Shown here piece after piece: positions 24,610-34,100 of a stretch of DNA of 64,000 nucleotides (its first letter is position 1; each line of letters opens with the position of its first letter). Position numbers and translations under genes: made by a program. The DNA is taken from NCBI RefSeq assembly GCF_009830945.1, contig NZ_VWVV01000005.1:62001-126000 (forward strand), given 5' to 3'. This DNA is from Nocardiopsis sp. FR4 (GTDB lineage Bacteria > Actinomycetota > Actinomycetes > Streptosporangiales > Streptosporangiaceae). Under the pieces are notes generated by a model, which saw nothing but the letters and a program-made list of their open reading frames with translations, did no database searches and was not told the origin of the DNA.

Positions 24610-25776
24610 TCACAGGGCGGTCAGGCCCAGACCGGTCAACCGGTCGCGGACCCAGGCCACCTCGGCGGCGATGCCCTCGACGAGTCCCTTGTCCCCGCCG
24701 GGGCGCAGGTCCTCGGGCAGTACCGACCAGGTGTAGGTCTCCACCTCCACGTGGTCGGTCCGCGCGCCGCCGGGCCCCAGGAGACGGCGCAGGGTGTCGG
24801 TGAGGTGGTCGGTGGTCCGGCGCAGCGGCGCGGTGGCGGGGGCGTGCAGGGGCACGTGGAAGTGCGTGCGCCAGGGCGCGTCCCGGGGCAGGGGGTCGGC
24901 GCCGTCCAGGGCCTCGTGCAGGTCGTCGCGGCCTTCACGGGCGCCGCCGTCACCGCGTGCGCGGGTCTGGTGCAGGAAGCGGTCCTCGGCGAAGGCGGCC
25001 AGGGCCTGCCGTGCGGCCGGGTCGGCGGGGTCGGGGAGTTCCACGGCCGCCGACGCCTGGGCCTTGACCACGGGCAGGCCCGCGGCGCGGAGCCTGTCCA
25101 GGGCCGGGGCCGGATCCTCGAAGGCGGTCGCGAGGTGGCAGGTGTCCAGGCACACGCCCAGGTGCGGCGGCGGGTCCGCGAGGAGGCGGGCCGCGTCCCG
25201 GGTGGTCTCCACGACGCACCCGGGCTCGGGCTCCAGCCCCACCCGCACCGGACGCCCCTCCCGTGCCAGGTCCTCCAGTGCCGCGGAGAGTTCGGCCAGA
25301 TGGGCGCGGGCGGCGGCGAGGCGGTCGGGATCCCACGGTTCGCGCCAGGCCAGCGGCAGGGTGGAGACGCTGCCCCGGGCGGCGTCGTCGGGCATCAGCC
25401 GCGCCAGCACCCGGGCGCAGTCCACCGTGTAGTCCAGCCGGGCCCGGTCGGTCCAGTCGGGTGCGTACACGGCGTGCTTGACCACGGGCGCGTGGAACCC
25501 GGCGTAGGGGAAGGCGTTGAGGGTGACCGCCTCCAGCCCCGAGCCCTCCAGGCCCGCGCGCAGCCGGTCGGTCAGCGCCGGGTCCGCCGCCATCGCGCGG
25601 GCCAGCGGGGCGGGCAGCCACAGCCCCAGGCCGAGCCGGTCCGCGCCCAGGGCCTCCCGCACGCCGCCGCCGTGGACGCGGATCTGGCGCAGGACGCCGT
25701 CCAGGTCCTCGGCCGGATGCACGTTGGTGCAGTAGGCGAGGTGGACGACCGTGCCGTCCGGATGGCGCAGCCTCAC
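24610..25776 (-). CDS. eboE: EboE-like metabolite traffic protein, TIM-barrel family
   Basis: The 388-residue protein starts at GTG 25776 overlapping the previous stop (GTGA). Hallmarks include YCTNVHPAEDLDGVLRQI, LGLGLWLPAPLARAM, LNAFPYAGFHAPVVKHAVY and VGLEPEPGCVVET, with HLGVCLDTCHLATAFEDP and HFHVPLHAPATAPL near the end. These are strongly reminiscent of the EboE family of xylose-isomerase-like barrels, with metal-binding Glu, Asp and His at equivalent places. In cyanobacteria the Ebo genes are needed to move scytonemin precursors towards the periplasm; the chemical act of EboE is unsettled. Here it lies between TatD-like EboB and EboF-like genes, the expected context. Confidence 0.85.
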   Translation of the reverse strand: MRLRHPDGTVVHLAYCTNVHPAEDLDGVLRQIRVHGGGVREALGADRLGLGLWLPAPLARAMAADPALTDRLRAGLEGSGLEAVTLNAFPYAGFHAPVVKHAVYAPDWTDRARLDYTVDCARVLARLMPDDAARGSVSTLPLAWREPWDPDRLAAARAHLAELSAALEDLAREGRPVRVGLEPEPGCVVETTRDAARLLADPPPHLGVCLDTCHLATAFEDPAPALDRLRAAGLPVVKAQASAAVELPDPADPAARQALAAFAEDRFLHQTRARGDGGAREGRDDLHEALDGADPLPRDAPWRTHFHVPLHAPATAPLRRTTDHLTDTLRRLLGPGGARTDHVEVETYTWSVLPEDLRPGGDKGLVEGIAAEVAWVRDRLTGLGLTAL

Positions 25777-26648
25777 GCGGCACCCCCGTTCGCGCGTTCG
25801 CCGCGCAGGACGGAGTTGCCGGAGTAGGTCGCGGTGCGGTCGGCCCCGGACACCTCGTCCAGCAGCAGGCGTCCGCTGCGGCCGTAGAACTCGACGGGGT
25901 TGTCCCACAGCACCCGTTCGACGTCGCGCCCGGTGAAGCCCGCGGCGAGCATGGCCTCCCCGGTGCGTAGGGTGGCGAGCGGGTCGCTGCGGCCCCAGTC
26001 GGCGGCCGAGTTGACCACCATCCGCTCCGGGCCCCACTCCGACAGGACGCGGACCATGCGCTCCGGACTCATCTTGGTGTCCGGGTAGATGGAGAAGCCC
26101 AGCGTGCACCCCGACTCGTGCACCATCGCCACGGTGGCCTCGTTGAGGTGGTCCACGAGCACCCGTTCGGCCGGGATGCCGGACTCGGCGACCAGTTGGA
26201 GGGTACGGCGGGTCCCCTCCGCCTTGTCGCGGTGCGGGGTGTGCACGAGGACGGGCAGACCGAACTCCTTGGCCAGTTCCAACTGGTGGCGGAAGGCCTT
26301 CTCCTCCTCGGCGGTCCGGGAGTCGAAGCCGACCTCGCCGACCGCCACCACGCCGTCCTTGGCCAGGTAGCGGGGGAGGATGTCCAGCACCTCCGTCAGG
26401 CGGGGGTCGTTGGCCTCCTTCGGGTTGAGGGCGATGGCGCAGTGGTGCCGGATCCCGAACCGCTCGGCCCGGAACCGCTCCCAGCCGACGAGGCCGTCGA
26501 AGTAGTCGCGGAACGAGCTCACACCGGTGCGGGGCTGCCCCAGCCAGAACGAGGGCTCCACCAGGGCGCGCACCCCGGCGCCGTACAACGCCTCGTAGTC
26601 GTCGGTGGTCCGCGAGGTCATGTGGATGTGCGGGTCGAAGATACGCAA
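25773..26648 (-). CDS. EboB-like TatD-family metal-dependent hydrolase
   Basis: The 291-residue protein reads from TTG 26648, directly after the preceding TGA. An ATG ten codons later would lose the first metal motif, so TTG is preferred. DPHIHM (HxH), VGEVGFDS (Glu), PVLVHTPHR (His), VLVDHLNEATV (His) and NSAADWGRSDP (Asp) give the full TatD metal set. TatD proteins are cytoplasmic hydrolases or nucleases; the Ebo-linked branch is thought to act on a small molecule. It is coupled to EboA upstream and overlaps EboE downstream by four bases. Length matches family members (about 260-300). Confidence 0.88.
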   Translation of the reverse strand: MRIFDPHIHMTSRTTDDYEALYGAGVRALVEPSFWLGQPRTGVSSFRDYFDGLVGWERFRAERFGIRHHCAIALNPKEANDPRLTEVLDILPRYLAKDGVVAVGEVGFDSRTAEEEKAFRHQLELAKEFGLPVLVHTPHRDKAEGTRRTLQLVAESGIPAERVLVDHLNEATVAMVHESGCTLGFSIYPDTKMSPERMVRVLSEWGPERMVVNSAADWGRSDPLATLRTGEAMLAAGFTGRDVERVLWDNPVEFYGRSGRLLLDEVSGADRTATYSGNSVLRGERANGGAA

Positions 26649-27317
26649 TCACGCCTCCGTTCGGTGGGTGCCCAGGCGGGCGGCCTGCTCGGGGAAGTGC
26701 CGCAGGACGAGGCGGACGTCGTCGGGGACCGGGCGCCCCGCCACGGCCCGCTCCAGGGCGTGGTCGGCGCACATCCGCGCCAGCTCGGCGTCGGCGCGGT
26801 CGGGTATCCCGGCCACCGACCCCAGCGGCACCCCGGTGAACAGGCACTTGAGGACGCCCTGCCGCCAGGAGTGCGCGTCGAGCAGGGCGGTCGTCCCGCT
26901 GGCGGACGCCGCCGCGACCAACCGGGTGTCGTTGGTGCGCACCGCGTCCGCCAGCAGCTCGCGGGCCACGGCGGCCAGCTCCTCCCGGCCGGTGTCGAGC
27001 ACGTCGAGCCCGCGCAGGACGGCGCGCCGCTCACCCGCGTCACCGTGGCGGTACAGGTCGCCGACCTCGCGGGCCAGCTCCGCCGGGGCCAGCGCCCCGG
27101 CCAGCGCGGTCAGCAGCTCCACGCGTACCAGGTCCTCCAGGGTCGGCCCGGCCACCCCGTCGGGGTCTCCCGAGGGGCCGGGCCCCCGCGCCACGCTCCG
27201 CGCCGCCGCGGGGAAGAGCACCGCGATCCGGGCGGGCCGGGCGCGCACGTCCGCGACCTGGGCGGAGAGCGCCTCGCGTGCCTCGGCCGACCCCAGGAAG
27301 GCGTACTCCTCACTCAC
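26649..27317 (-). CDS. eboA: EboA-domain protein
   Basis: The 222-residue protein starts at GTG 27317, overlapping the isomerase stop (GTGA). It is largely helical and Ala/Arg/Leu rich, with LLDAHSWRQGVLKCLFTGVPLGSV as a conserved-looking core, then PDRADAELARMCADHALERAVAG and DDVRLVLRHFPEQAARLGTH. Family recognition rests on this segment and on its position between the isomerase and the TatD-like gene, as in Streptomyces and Ebo operons. EboA has no known enzymatic activity. It is probably cytoplasmic. Confidence 0.75.
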   Translation of the reverse strand: MSEEYAFLGSAEAREALSAQVADVRARPARIAVLFPAAARSVARGPGPSGDPDGVAGPTLEDLVRVELLTALAGALAPAELAREVGDLYRHGDAGERRAVLRGLDVLDTGREELAAVARELLADAVRTNDTRLVAAASASGTTALLDAHSWRQGVLKCLFTGVPLGSVAGIPDRADAELARMCADHALERAVAGRPVPDDVRLVLRHFPEQAARLGTHRTEA

Positions 27318-28168
27318 ACGCCCACCCCCCGTGCGCGGGAGGCGGCCAGGGCCTCGGTGAGCGCGCGGATCGACCGCTCCGCCACCAGGGGAGCGGCGTG
27401 CCCGTGGCGGGGCAGTTCCACCGACGCCAGGCCCCGGTAACCGACCCCCTCCAGGGCGCCCAGGACCCCGGGGAGGTCGATCTCGCCCTCCCCGAACTCC
27501 AGGTGGTCGTGGACGCCCGGCCGCATGTCGTCCAACTGGACGTTGGCGATCAGGCCGCCGGCGCGCCGGACGGCGCCCTCGGGGCCGTCCGGCTCGTTGC
27601 ACACGCCGTGTCCGACGTCGACCGTCACCCGCAGGCGCTCGGGGTCGCCGAGCCGCCGGCGCAGCTCCAGCACGTCGGCCACCCGTTCGGCGAACATGCC
27701 GGGCTCCGGTTCGAACGCGCAGTCCACCCCGAGGTCGTCGGCGGTGGCCAGGACCCGCTCCACACCGGAGGTCAGCCGGGACCAGCCCTCAGCCCTGCCC
27801 ACCCCGGCGGGAAGGACCCCCGACCAGAAGGAGACCGCCTCGGCCCCCAGGTCGTCGGCGATGCGTACCGCGCGGCGCAGCAGGTCCACCCGCCGGTCGG
27901 CGCCCTCGTCCGAGACCAGGGTGGGCTCGTGCTTGCGGCGCGGGTCCAACAGGTAGCGGGCCCCGGTCTCCACGACCACCGACAGGTCCAGTTCGGCCAG
28001 CCGGCGGCCGATCCGGGCCGTGCGCGCGGAGGCGCCCGGTTCGAAGGGGTCCAGGTGCGGGTGGTCCAGCGTCAGGCCCACCCCCTCGTAGCCGAGGCCG
28101 GCGATGATGGCGAGCGCGTCGTCCAGGCGGTGGTCCCAGAAGCCGTTGGTGCCGTATCCGAACCTCAC
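27314..28168 (-). CDS. Sugar phosphate isomerase/epimerase-like TIM barrel
   Basis: The 284-residue protein starts at GTG 28168 overlapping the prenyltransferase stop. FGYGTNGFWDHRLDDALAII, GVGLTLDHPHLDPF, VVETGARYLLDP, CAFEPEPGMFAE (Glu), VTVDVGHGVCNEP (Asp, His) and VQLDDMRPGVHDHLEFGEGE (Asp, His) outline a xylose-isomerase-like barrel with a divalent metal site. Such proteins isomerise or epimerise sugars or cyclitols. Its place directly after inositol-3-phosphate synthase and UbiA genes suggests an inositol-derived substrate such as an inosose; that is inference. All flanking junctions overlap by four bases. Confidence 0.85.
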   Translation of the reverse strand: MRFGYGTNGFWDHRLDDALAIIAGLGYEGVGLTLDHPHLDPFEPGASARTARIGRRLAELDLSVVVETGARYLLDPRRKHEPTLVSDEGADRRVDLLRRAVRIADDLGAEAVSFWSGVLPAGVGRAEGWSRLTSGVERVLATADDLGVDCAFEPEPGMFAERVADVLELRRRLGDPERLRVTVDVGHGVCNEPDGPEGAVRRAGGLIANVQLDDMRPGVHDHLEFGEGEIDLPGVLGALEGVGYRGLASVELPRHGHAAPLVAERSIRALTEALAASRARGVGV

Positions 28169-29043
28169 GTGACCGGCACCGCCTTGGACGCCCGGGCCGC
28201 CACGGGCGCGCCGACGGTGAGCGCGCACGCGGCTCCCACCGCGCCGTACCGGGCCAGCAGGGCCGCCTGGAGCGGGATCATCCCGCGTATCCCCGCGCCC
28301 GTGGCCGAGCGCGCCCGGTGCGCTCCGGGCTCGGTCAGCGCCCGGCCCTGGGCGGCTCCCACCCCCACCGCGAAGACCCCCGCGAGCGCTCCCGCCAGGA
28401 TCCGTTCCGCGGTGCTCCGCGCCGTGCGGCCGGAGGCGGTCCGGGCGGGCACGGCGGCGAGGGCGGCACCGGCCAGGGTGCAGGACAGCGCCCCCGCCGC
28501 GACACAGGGCCGGGTCCCGTGCACCTCGCCCCGGCTCAGCGCGGTCACCCCGAGGGTGTGGGCGGCCAGTGCCAGCGCGGGCCTGGCCGCGTCGGCGGGG
28601 CGCTCGCCCGCGCCCATCAGCACGTCCAGCCCCCGGGCCGCCGCCATGCCGAGCGGAGCCAGCGGGGTCGGCTTGAGCAGCAGGTCGTAGCTCCACACGG
28701 TGACCGCCAGGGCCGCGGCGGTTCCCGCGGTCCGGGGTCCGCCCGCGACCGCGGCCACACCGACGCCCGCGGCGGTCAGCCCCGCCGCGACGGCCAGGGC
28801 CTCACCGGGACGGACCGCCCCGGAGGGGATGGGGCGCTCGGGGCGCTCGACCGCGTCCACCTCCCGATCGGCGTAGTCGTTGAGGGCCATGCCCGCCCAG
28901 TACAGGCAGACCGAGGCGGCGGGCAGCGCCCAGGCCCCGGGCCCGCCCAGGCGCCCCGCCGCCGCGGCCCCGGCCAGGGTGTCGCCGGGAACGCTGAGCG
29001 CCGCCGGCAGGCGCACCAGCCGTGCCAGGTCGCGTAGCCTCAT
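28165..29043 (-). CDS. eboC: UbiA-superfamily prenyltransferase, SCO3242 family (EboC-like)
   Basis: The 292-residue membrane protein starts at ATG 29043, overlapping the synthase stop (ATGA). It has about eight to nine hydrophobic helices. The first Asp-rich motif is NDYADREVDAVERPERPIPS, the NDxxDxxxD diphosphate-binding motif. In the second motif region the sequence is GLDVLMGAGERP, poorer in acids than in typical UbiA. It should attach a prenyl chain to a small acceptor within the membrane. Adjacent inositol phosphate synthase points to a cyclitol acceptor. In canonical Ebo operons EboC is the UbiA member. Confidence 0.88.
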   Translation of the reverse strand: MRLRDLARLVRLPAALSVPGDTLAGAAAAGRLGGPGAWALPAASVCLYWAGMALNDYADREVDAVERPERPIPSGAVRPGEALAVAAGLTAAGVGVAAVAGGPRTAGTAAALAVTVWSYDLLLKPTPLAPLGMAAARGLDVLMGAGERPADAARPALALAAHTLGVTALSRGEVHGTRPCVAAGALSCTLAGAALAAVPARTASGRTARSTAERILAGALAGVFAVGVGAAQGRALTEPGAHRARSATGAGIRGMIPLQAALLARYGAVGAACALTVGAPVAARASKAVPVT

Positions 29044-30197
29044 TCCGCCTCCTCCTCCGGTGCCGCGCACCAGGACGTCAGGGTCCGCCACTGCTCGGCG
29101 AGACCGTGTTCGCCGGTGCCCGCGGGGTCCTTGAAGAAGAACGCCAGTTCCGGCAGGGGGCCGACCCGGCCCCGCCGGTGGGCGCGGGCGGTCAGCCGCG
29201 CCAGGTCCAGCACCAGGGGCGCCGCCAGCGCGGAGTCGTAGCCCGACCACGTGAACTGCAGGGTCATCCGCGCGCCCAGGAAACCCTCGAACGAGACGTG
29301 GTCCCACGCGGTCTTGGCGTCCCCCAGGTCGGGGACGTAGTCGATGTGCAGGGGCCCGTCCGTCTCGTGGCCGAGCATGTGCTCCAGGCCCCGGGCCTTG
29401 GACGCGATCTTGCTCTCGGCGTTGGCCGGGTCCGCCAGGGTGGCGCCGTCCCCGCCGCCGAGCAGGTTGACCGAGGACCACGAGCGCACGCGCAGCGCCC
29501 GCGCGGCGAACATCGGGGCGAGCACGCTCTTGACCAGCGTCTCCCCGGTCTTGCCGTCGGACCCGGCCCACGGCACGCCCGAGCGCTCCACCAGCGGCGC
29601 CAGGGCGGGAAGCCGGGGACCGGTGTTGGGGGTGAACTCCACGAACGGGCAGCCCGCGCGCAGGGCCGCGTACGCGTACGCGGAGCTGACCGGAATCCGC
29701 GCGGTCCCGGCGTCCAGGGCCGCCTCCAGCGCGTCGGGGTCGGTGTGTTCGGCGCGCACGCCGGGCCGGGACTCGGTGCTGGACAGGTCCACCACCACGA
29801 CGCGTTCGAGCGCCTCGCGTTCGGCGAACTCGCGCAGGTCCGCCTCCAGACGGTCCACGTCCCGGCGCCGCACCCCCTCGGAGGCGTGGTCCAGGCCCCG
29901 GCGCAGGCCGTGCTCCGTCCGGTCCAGTTCGTCGGCGAAGGCCCGCGGGAGGTGCGCGGGCAGCACCCCCGCCCGGGCCAACCGCTCGGCGCTCTTGCCC
30001 AGGCGGACCTCGGAGACGTCGTGGCCGCCGAAGACCAGGTCGCCGATCTCGGGCAGGCGCGCCGGGGCGAACTCGGGGCGCTCGGTCACGCACCCCGTCC
30101 GCCCGGCGGCGCCCGACCGCACCGCGAGGGCTCCGAGGACGGCGGTGGTCGCCACCGACCCCCGCGCCCCGATCAGCCATACTCCGACCCGTGTCAT
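29040..30197 (-). CDS. Inositol-3-phosphate synthase (myo-inositol-1-phosphate synthase type)
   Basis: The 385-residue protein starts at ATG 30197 behind GAGAAGGAG. VGVWLIGARGSVATTAVLG is the NAD-binding glycine motif. WAGSDGKTGETLVKSVLAP, SSVNLLGGGDGATLADPAN and LQFTWSGYDSALAAPLVLDL are catalytic-core motifs of this synthase family, which converts glucose 6-phosphate to inositol phosphate through NAD-linked oxidation, cyclisation and reduction. The position inside a prenyltransferase/Ebo operon argues for a specialised rather than housekeeping copy. It replaces the dehydroquinate-synthase-like EboD found in other Ebo clusters, which is also a sugar-phosphate cyclase. Confidence 0.9.
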   Translation of the reverse strand: MTRVGVWLIGARGSVATTAVLGALAVRSGAAGRTGCVTERPEFAPARLPEIGDLVFGGHDVSEVRLGKSAERLARAGVLPAHLPRAFADELDRTEHGLRRGLDHASEGVRRRDVDRLEADLREFAEREALERVVVVDLSSTESRPGVRAEHTDPDALEAALDAGTARIPVSSAYAYAALRAGCPFVEFTPNTGPRLPALAPLVERSGVPWAGSDGKTGETLVKSVLAPMFAARALRVRSWSSVNLLGGGDGATLADPANAESKIASKARGLEHMLGHETDGPLHIDYVPDLGDAKTAWDHVSFEGFLGARMTLQFTWSGYDSALAAPLVLDLARLTARAHRRGRVGPLPELAFFFKDPAGTGEHGLAEQWRTLTSWCAAPEEEAE

Positions 30198-30243
30198 GGC
30201 ATGCTCCTTCTCGCGTGTGCCGTTGGGCGTTCTCCCAGCGGTG

Positions 30244-30966
30244 TCAGCCGTCGGCGGCCTCGCCCCCGGCCGCACCGCCCTCCTCGGCGCCGTCGGGTTC
30301 CAGGGCGCCGCTTCCGGGTGCCGCGGGCAGGTACAGGTGGACGTGGCCGTGGCCGGACTCGACGCTGGCCATGTCCAGCTGGGTCGCCGCCACGGACCAG
30401 GCGCGCACCGCCTGGGTGCGCAGGTCGCCGGCGAGCTCCAGCAGCTCCGTCCTCTGGACGCCCTCCGCCGTCCGCGCGTTCGCGTAGGCGACGACCGCGG
30501 ACCCCAGCAGGTCCACGGCGTTGGACAAGCCCGCGTGCGTGACGTTGTAGCCGGTGTCGCCGGAGGGGGCGTCCTCGAAGCGGCGGGCCGCGTCGTGGAC
30601 GGTCTCCAGCCAGGAGTCGACCTCCCCGGCGCCCGGGGCGTCCCCGGCGGGGGTGGAGCCGTCGGGCGGGACGGCCGCGTCGAGGCTCTCCACCACGGGC
30701 ACCAGCTCCTCGTGCGCGGCCCTGGTCCGGTGGATCAGCGCCTCGACCTGTTCGAGGTCGCGCTCCCGCGCGGAGGCCTCCAGTTCGGCGACACGCGCCG
30801 GATCGGGGGCGGGGTGGTCGTTCCCGGTGAAGAGGAGGGCGATCGCGGCGACGAGGGCGCCGACCAGCAGGACGGATCCGGCGGTCAGCCACCAGACGGA
30901 CGCGGACGCCGGGGCCGTCGTCCCCCCGGGTGTGTCGGGAGAGGAGTGGTCCTTCTTGGCGGGCAC
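30244..30966 (-). CDS. Single-pass membrane protein with extracytoplasmic helical domain
   Basis: The 240-residue protein starts at GTG 30966 behind GAAGAAGG. A short cytoplasmic tail (PAKKDHSSPD) precedes one membrane helix (WLTAGSVLLVGALVAAIALLF). A long helical region follows (ARVAELEASARERDLEQVEA, LIHRTRAAHEELVPVVESLD), then a His-rich strand (ESGHGHVHLYLPAAPG) and an acidic Gly/Ala tail. I do not recognise the family. It lies 46 bp upstream of the inositol phosphate synthase gene on the same strand and may be the first gene of that operon, possibly a membrane or extracellular partner of the pathway. Confidence 0.7.
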   Translation of the reverse strand: MPAKKDHSSPDTPGGTTAPASASVWWLTAGSVLLVGALVAAIALLFTGNDHPAPDPARVAELEASARERDLEQVEALIHRTRAAHEELVPVVESLDAAVPPDGSTPAGDAPGAGEVDSWLETVHDAARRFEDAPSGDTGYNVTHAGLSNAVDLLGSAVVAYANARTAEGVQRTELLELAGDLRTQAVRAWSVAATQLDMASVESGHGHVHLYLPAAPGSGALEPDGAEEGGAAGGEAADG

Positions 30967-31090
30967 CGTGGCACCTTCTTCTCGTTGCGCGTGGGATGAG
31001 CCGAGCTCCCGCGGCGTCGCGTCCTCCGGGGAGCGCCACTGGGGGTGCGGGGCCGGAGCGGGCCGGTCCCGCCGTGGTCGGGGCCGTGCG

Positions 31091-31122
31091 GTGGACGCCC
31101 GTCCCGCGGGACGGGCGTCCAC
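31091..31122. terminator. Perfect palindromic terminator after the ThuA multidomain gene
   Basis: GTGGACGCCCGTCCCG (31091-31106) is followed immediately by its exact 16-nt reverse complement. On the minus strand it follows the stop of the large ThuA gene (31136-31138) and lies 125 bp ahead of the next gene start. Confidence 0.8.
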
Positions 31123-31135
31123 CGGACACGTCCCG

Positions 31136-34100
31136 CTACTCGTCGTCGACCAGGGGGCGGAGCCTGTCGGCCAGCTCCAGCAACTCCTCTCTGGCGCCGT
31201 CGTCGGCGACCGCCTCGGCCACCTCGACGAACCGGTTCAGCGCGCGCCCGGCCTGCGCGGGGCGGCCGACGTTGAGGTGGTGTTCGGCCAGGGTCAGCTG
31301 CGGGACCAGGCGGCGCGCCTCGGAGACGGTCAGCGCGCCGTCGGCCTCCAGGGCGTCGATCCGCTCGTGGACCTCGGCGAACGTGACCGGTTCGGCCGTC
31401 TCCAGTTCCTGGACCCGGATGTCGCGGAAGCGCACCTGGTCGGCCTCACCGTGGTTCTGCAGCCCCACGTGGCCCGAGGACAGGTCCCGGGCCGGATCGG
31501 TGCTCTCGAACTCGTTCACCAGCTCCCCGTTGATCCACACGCGGATCATCGGGGCGTCCACCTCGATCTCCATCTCGTTCCACGCCCCGACCTCGGCGGG
31601 GTGGGAGTCGGCCGCCCGGAATCCGTAGACGGCACCGGTCTGGTGGACCGGGTCCCCGGCGGGCGCGCCGTAGGGGTCGATCTGGATCTCGTACCCTTCC
31701 CCGACGGCGGCCCACGGGTCGTTCCCGGGGTCGGGGAAGCCGACGAAGACACCGGAGTTGTCCGACTCCTCGGGCGTGAGGAAGTCCAGCTTCAGCCGGT
31801 AGGACTCCATCTCCAGCTCGTGCCAGAGCAGCCCCATGCCGCCCCGGGTCTCCAGGGCGCAGCCGTCGCCGTCCTCGACGACGTCGAAGCCGCCCGGCCC
31901 CGCCATGGCCCATCCGTCGAGCGACGCGCCGTCCCACAGGGGGGTGTAGCCGTCCTCGGCGTCGGGCGGCGAGCACTCCGGCGGTTCGGTGCCGGCCTCC
32001 CCGACCGTGATGGTGGCGGTGGCCGAGGCGCCGGTGGCGCCGTTGCCGTCCGTGGCCACCGCGCTGACCTCGTGCTCGCCTTCGACGGCCTCCCAGGTGG
32101 CCTCGTAGTCGCCCTCGGCCACCGTGGCGACGACCTCGCCGTCCACGAGGAACTCCACCCGTTCGACACCGGCCTCCGCGTGGTCGGTGACCTCGGCGGC
32201 GAGGGCGACGTCCTCACCCTCCTCGAAGGTCGCGCCGTCCGCCGGACTGGTCAGCACGGTCTCGGGCCCGTGCCCGCCGTGGCCGCCGAGCACCGCGTCG
32301 AAGTAGTTGATGTTGAACAGGCCGTCCTCGACGGGCGGGCCCTCACCGGTGAAGACCAGGTACAGGGTGAAGGTCTCGCCCGGGTCGGTGACGTCCATGG
32401 TCACGTCGGTCCAGTCCTGCCAGCCGCCGGTGACGGGCACGTCGACGCTGCCGAGCAGCTCACCGTCGGGGGCGTTCATGCGCGCCTCGATGGTGCCGCC
32501 CGTCCCCGCGGAGGCGACCCGGAACCCCATCTCCCCGACCCCGGCCAGGTTGACCGTGTCGTAGGCCGTCCAGTCGCCGTGGCCGATCCAGCCGACGTTG
32601 ACCAGGCCGCCCCGGGGGTCCGTGGTGGACTCCGTCTGGACCCCCCGGCTGTCGGTGAAGTACTGGGCCTGCGTCCGGGCCGGCCTGAGCGTGACCCCGG
32701 CGCTTCCCGAGAGGCCGGGCACGCCGTCCGCGCCGGAGTCGGTGTACTCCGCCTGCAGCACCCAGAAGATGTTCATGTCGTGTCCGTGGCCGCCGTCGGT
32801 CTCGGTGGCGCTGACACCCTCACAGCCGTCGTACTGGGTCCACGGGTGGGCGTGCCGGTCGTGGCCCAGGGACGCGGTGACCTCGACGTCGGCGCAGTCG
32901 ATGCCGTCGCCGATCACACCGTCCTCGGCGTCCGCCACGTCCACGGTGAACGGGATCTCGTCACCCCAGTGGAAGAACTGGCCGTCCCTCGGGGTGTCGA
33001 AGGAGACCTGGGGCGCGGTGTTGCCCGCGGTGACGGTCGTGGTGGCCGTCCCCGTGCGTCCCGCGCTGTCGGTCACGGTCAGCACGACCGTGTACCGGCC
33101 GGGGTCCTCGAAGGTGTGGGTGGGCGCGATCTCGTCGGAGGCCGCGCCGTCACCGAAGGACCACGCGTACTCCATGGACAGGCCGCCGGGGTGGCGGGAG
33201 CCCTCCGCGGAGAACTCCACCTCCAGGGGCGCCGGACCCGAGGTCGGGGTGGCGCTGATGTCGGCGACGGGGGCGCGGCTGTGGCCGGTGTAGTCGATCC
33301 GGGACAGCGCCGAGTCCTCGGAGCCGCCGAACCAGCCGGACCCGTACTCCAGCACGTACAGGGACCCGTCCGGGCCGAACTCCATGTCCATGGGGTTGGC
33401 CAGGCCGATGTCCGGGACGGTCTCGGTGATGTCGAGGACGCCGCCGTCGTCGCCCAGGTGCACCTGCTTGATCCAGTCGCGGTCCCACTCGTAGAGCAGC
33501 GGGATGCCGTCGTAGTACTCGGGCCACTGGGTGTCCGACTCCAGTTCGGGGTCGAAGTGGTAGGCCGGGCCGCCCATCGGGGCGCCGCCGCCCGTGCCCA
33601 GGTGCGGGAACTCCTCCGACTCCTCGTAGCCGTACCAGATCGAGGCGGGGGTGGTCGGGGGGAGTTCCTCCAGACCGGTGTTGCGCGGGGAGTCGTTGAC
33701 CGGCGCGTCGCAGTCGAACGCCTCCCCGGAGGTCCGTGATCCGAAGTCGTAGTCGACGTACGCGCTGTTGTCACCGATGCAGTAGGGCCAGCCGATGTTG
33801 GCCGGTTCGGTGATGGTGTGCCAGGAGACCGTGTTCTGGGGTCCCCGCTCCGGGTCGGGCTCGTTGGCGTCGGGCCCGTAGTCGGCCAGGTAGACGGTGC
33901 CGTCCCGCTGGTCCACCGAGAACCGGAACGGGTTGCGCAGGCCCATGGCGTAGATCTCCGGACGGGTCCGGTCCTCGCCGTACTCCTCGGGCGGGAAGAG
34001 GTTGCCCTCGGGGATGTCGTAGCCGCCGTCCGCGGTGGGCGTGATCCGCAGCAGCTTGCCGCGCAGATCGTTGGTGTTGGCCGAGCTGCGCTGGGCGTCG

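Noticed and set aside
30554..33739. Open frame of 1061 codons on the plus strand opposite the ThuA gene
   Set aside because: It spans several unrelated genes on the other strand and gives low-complexity Val/Gly/Arg protein, so it is a composition artefact.
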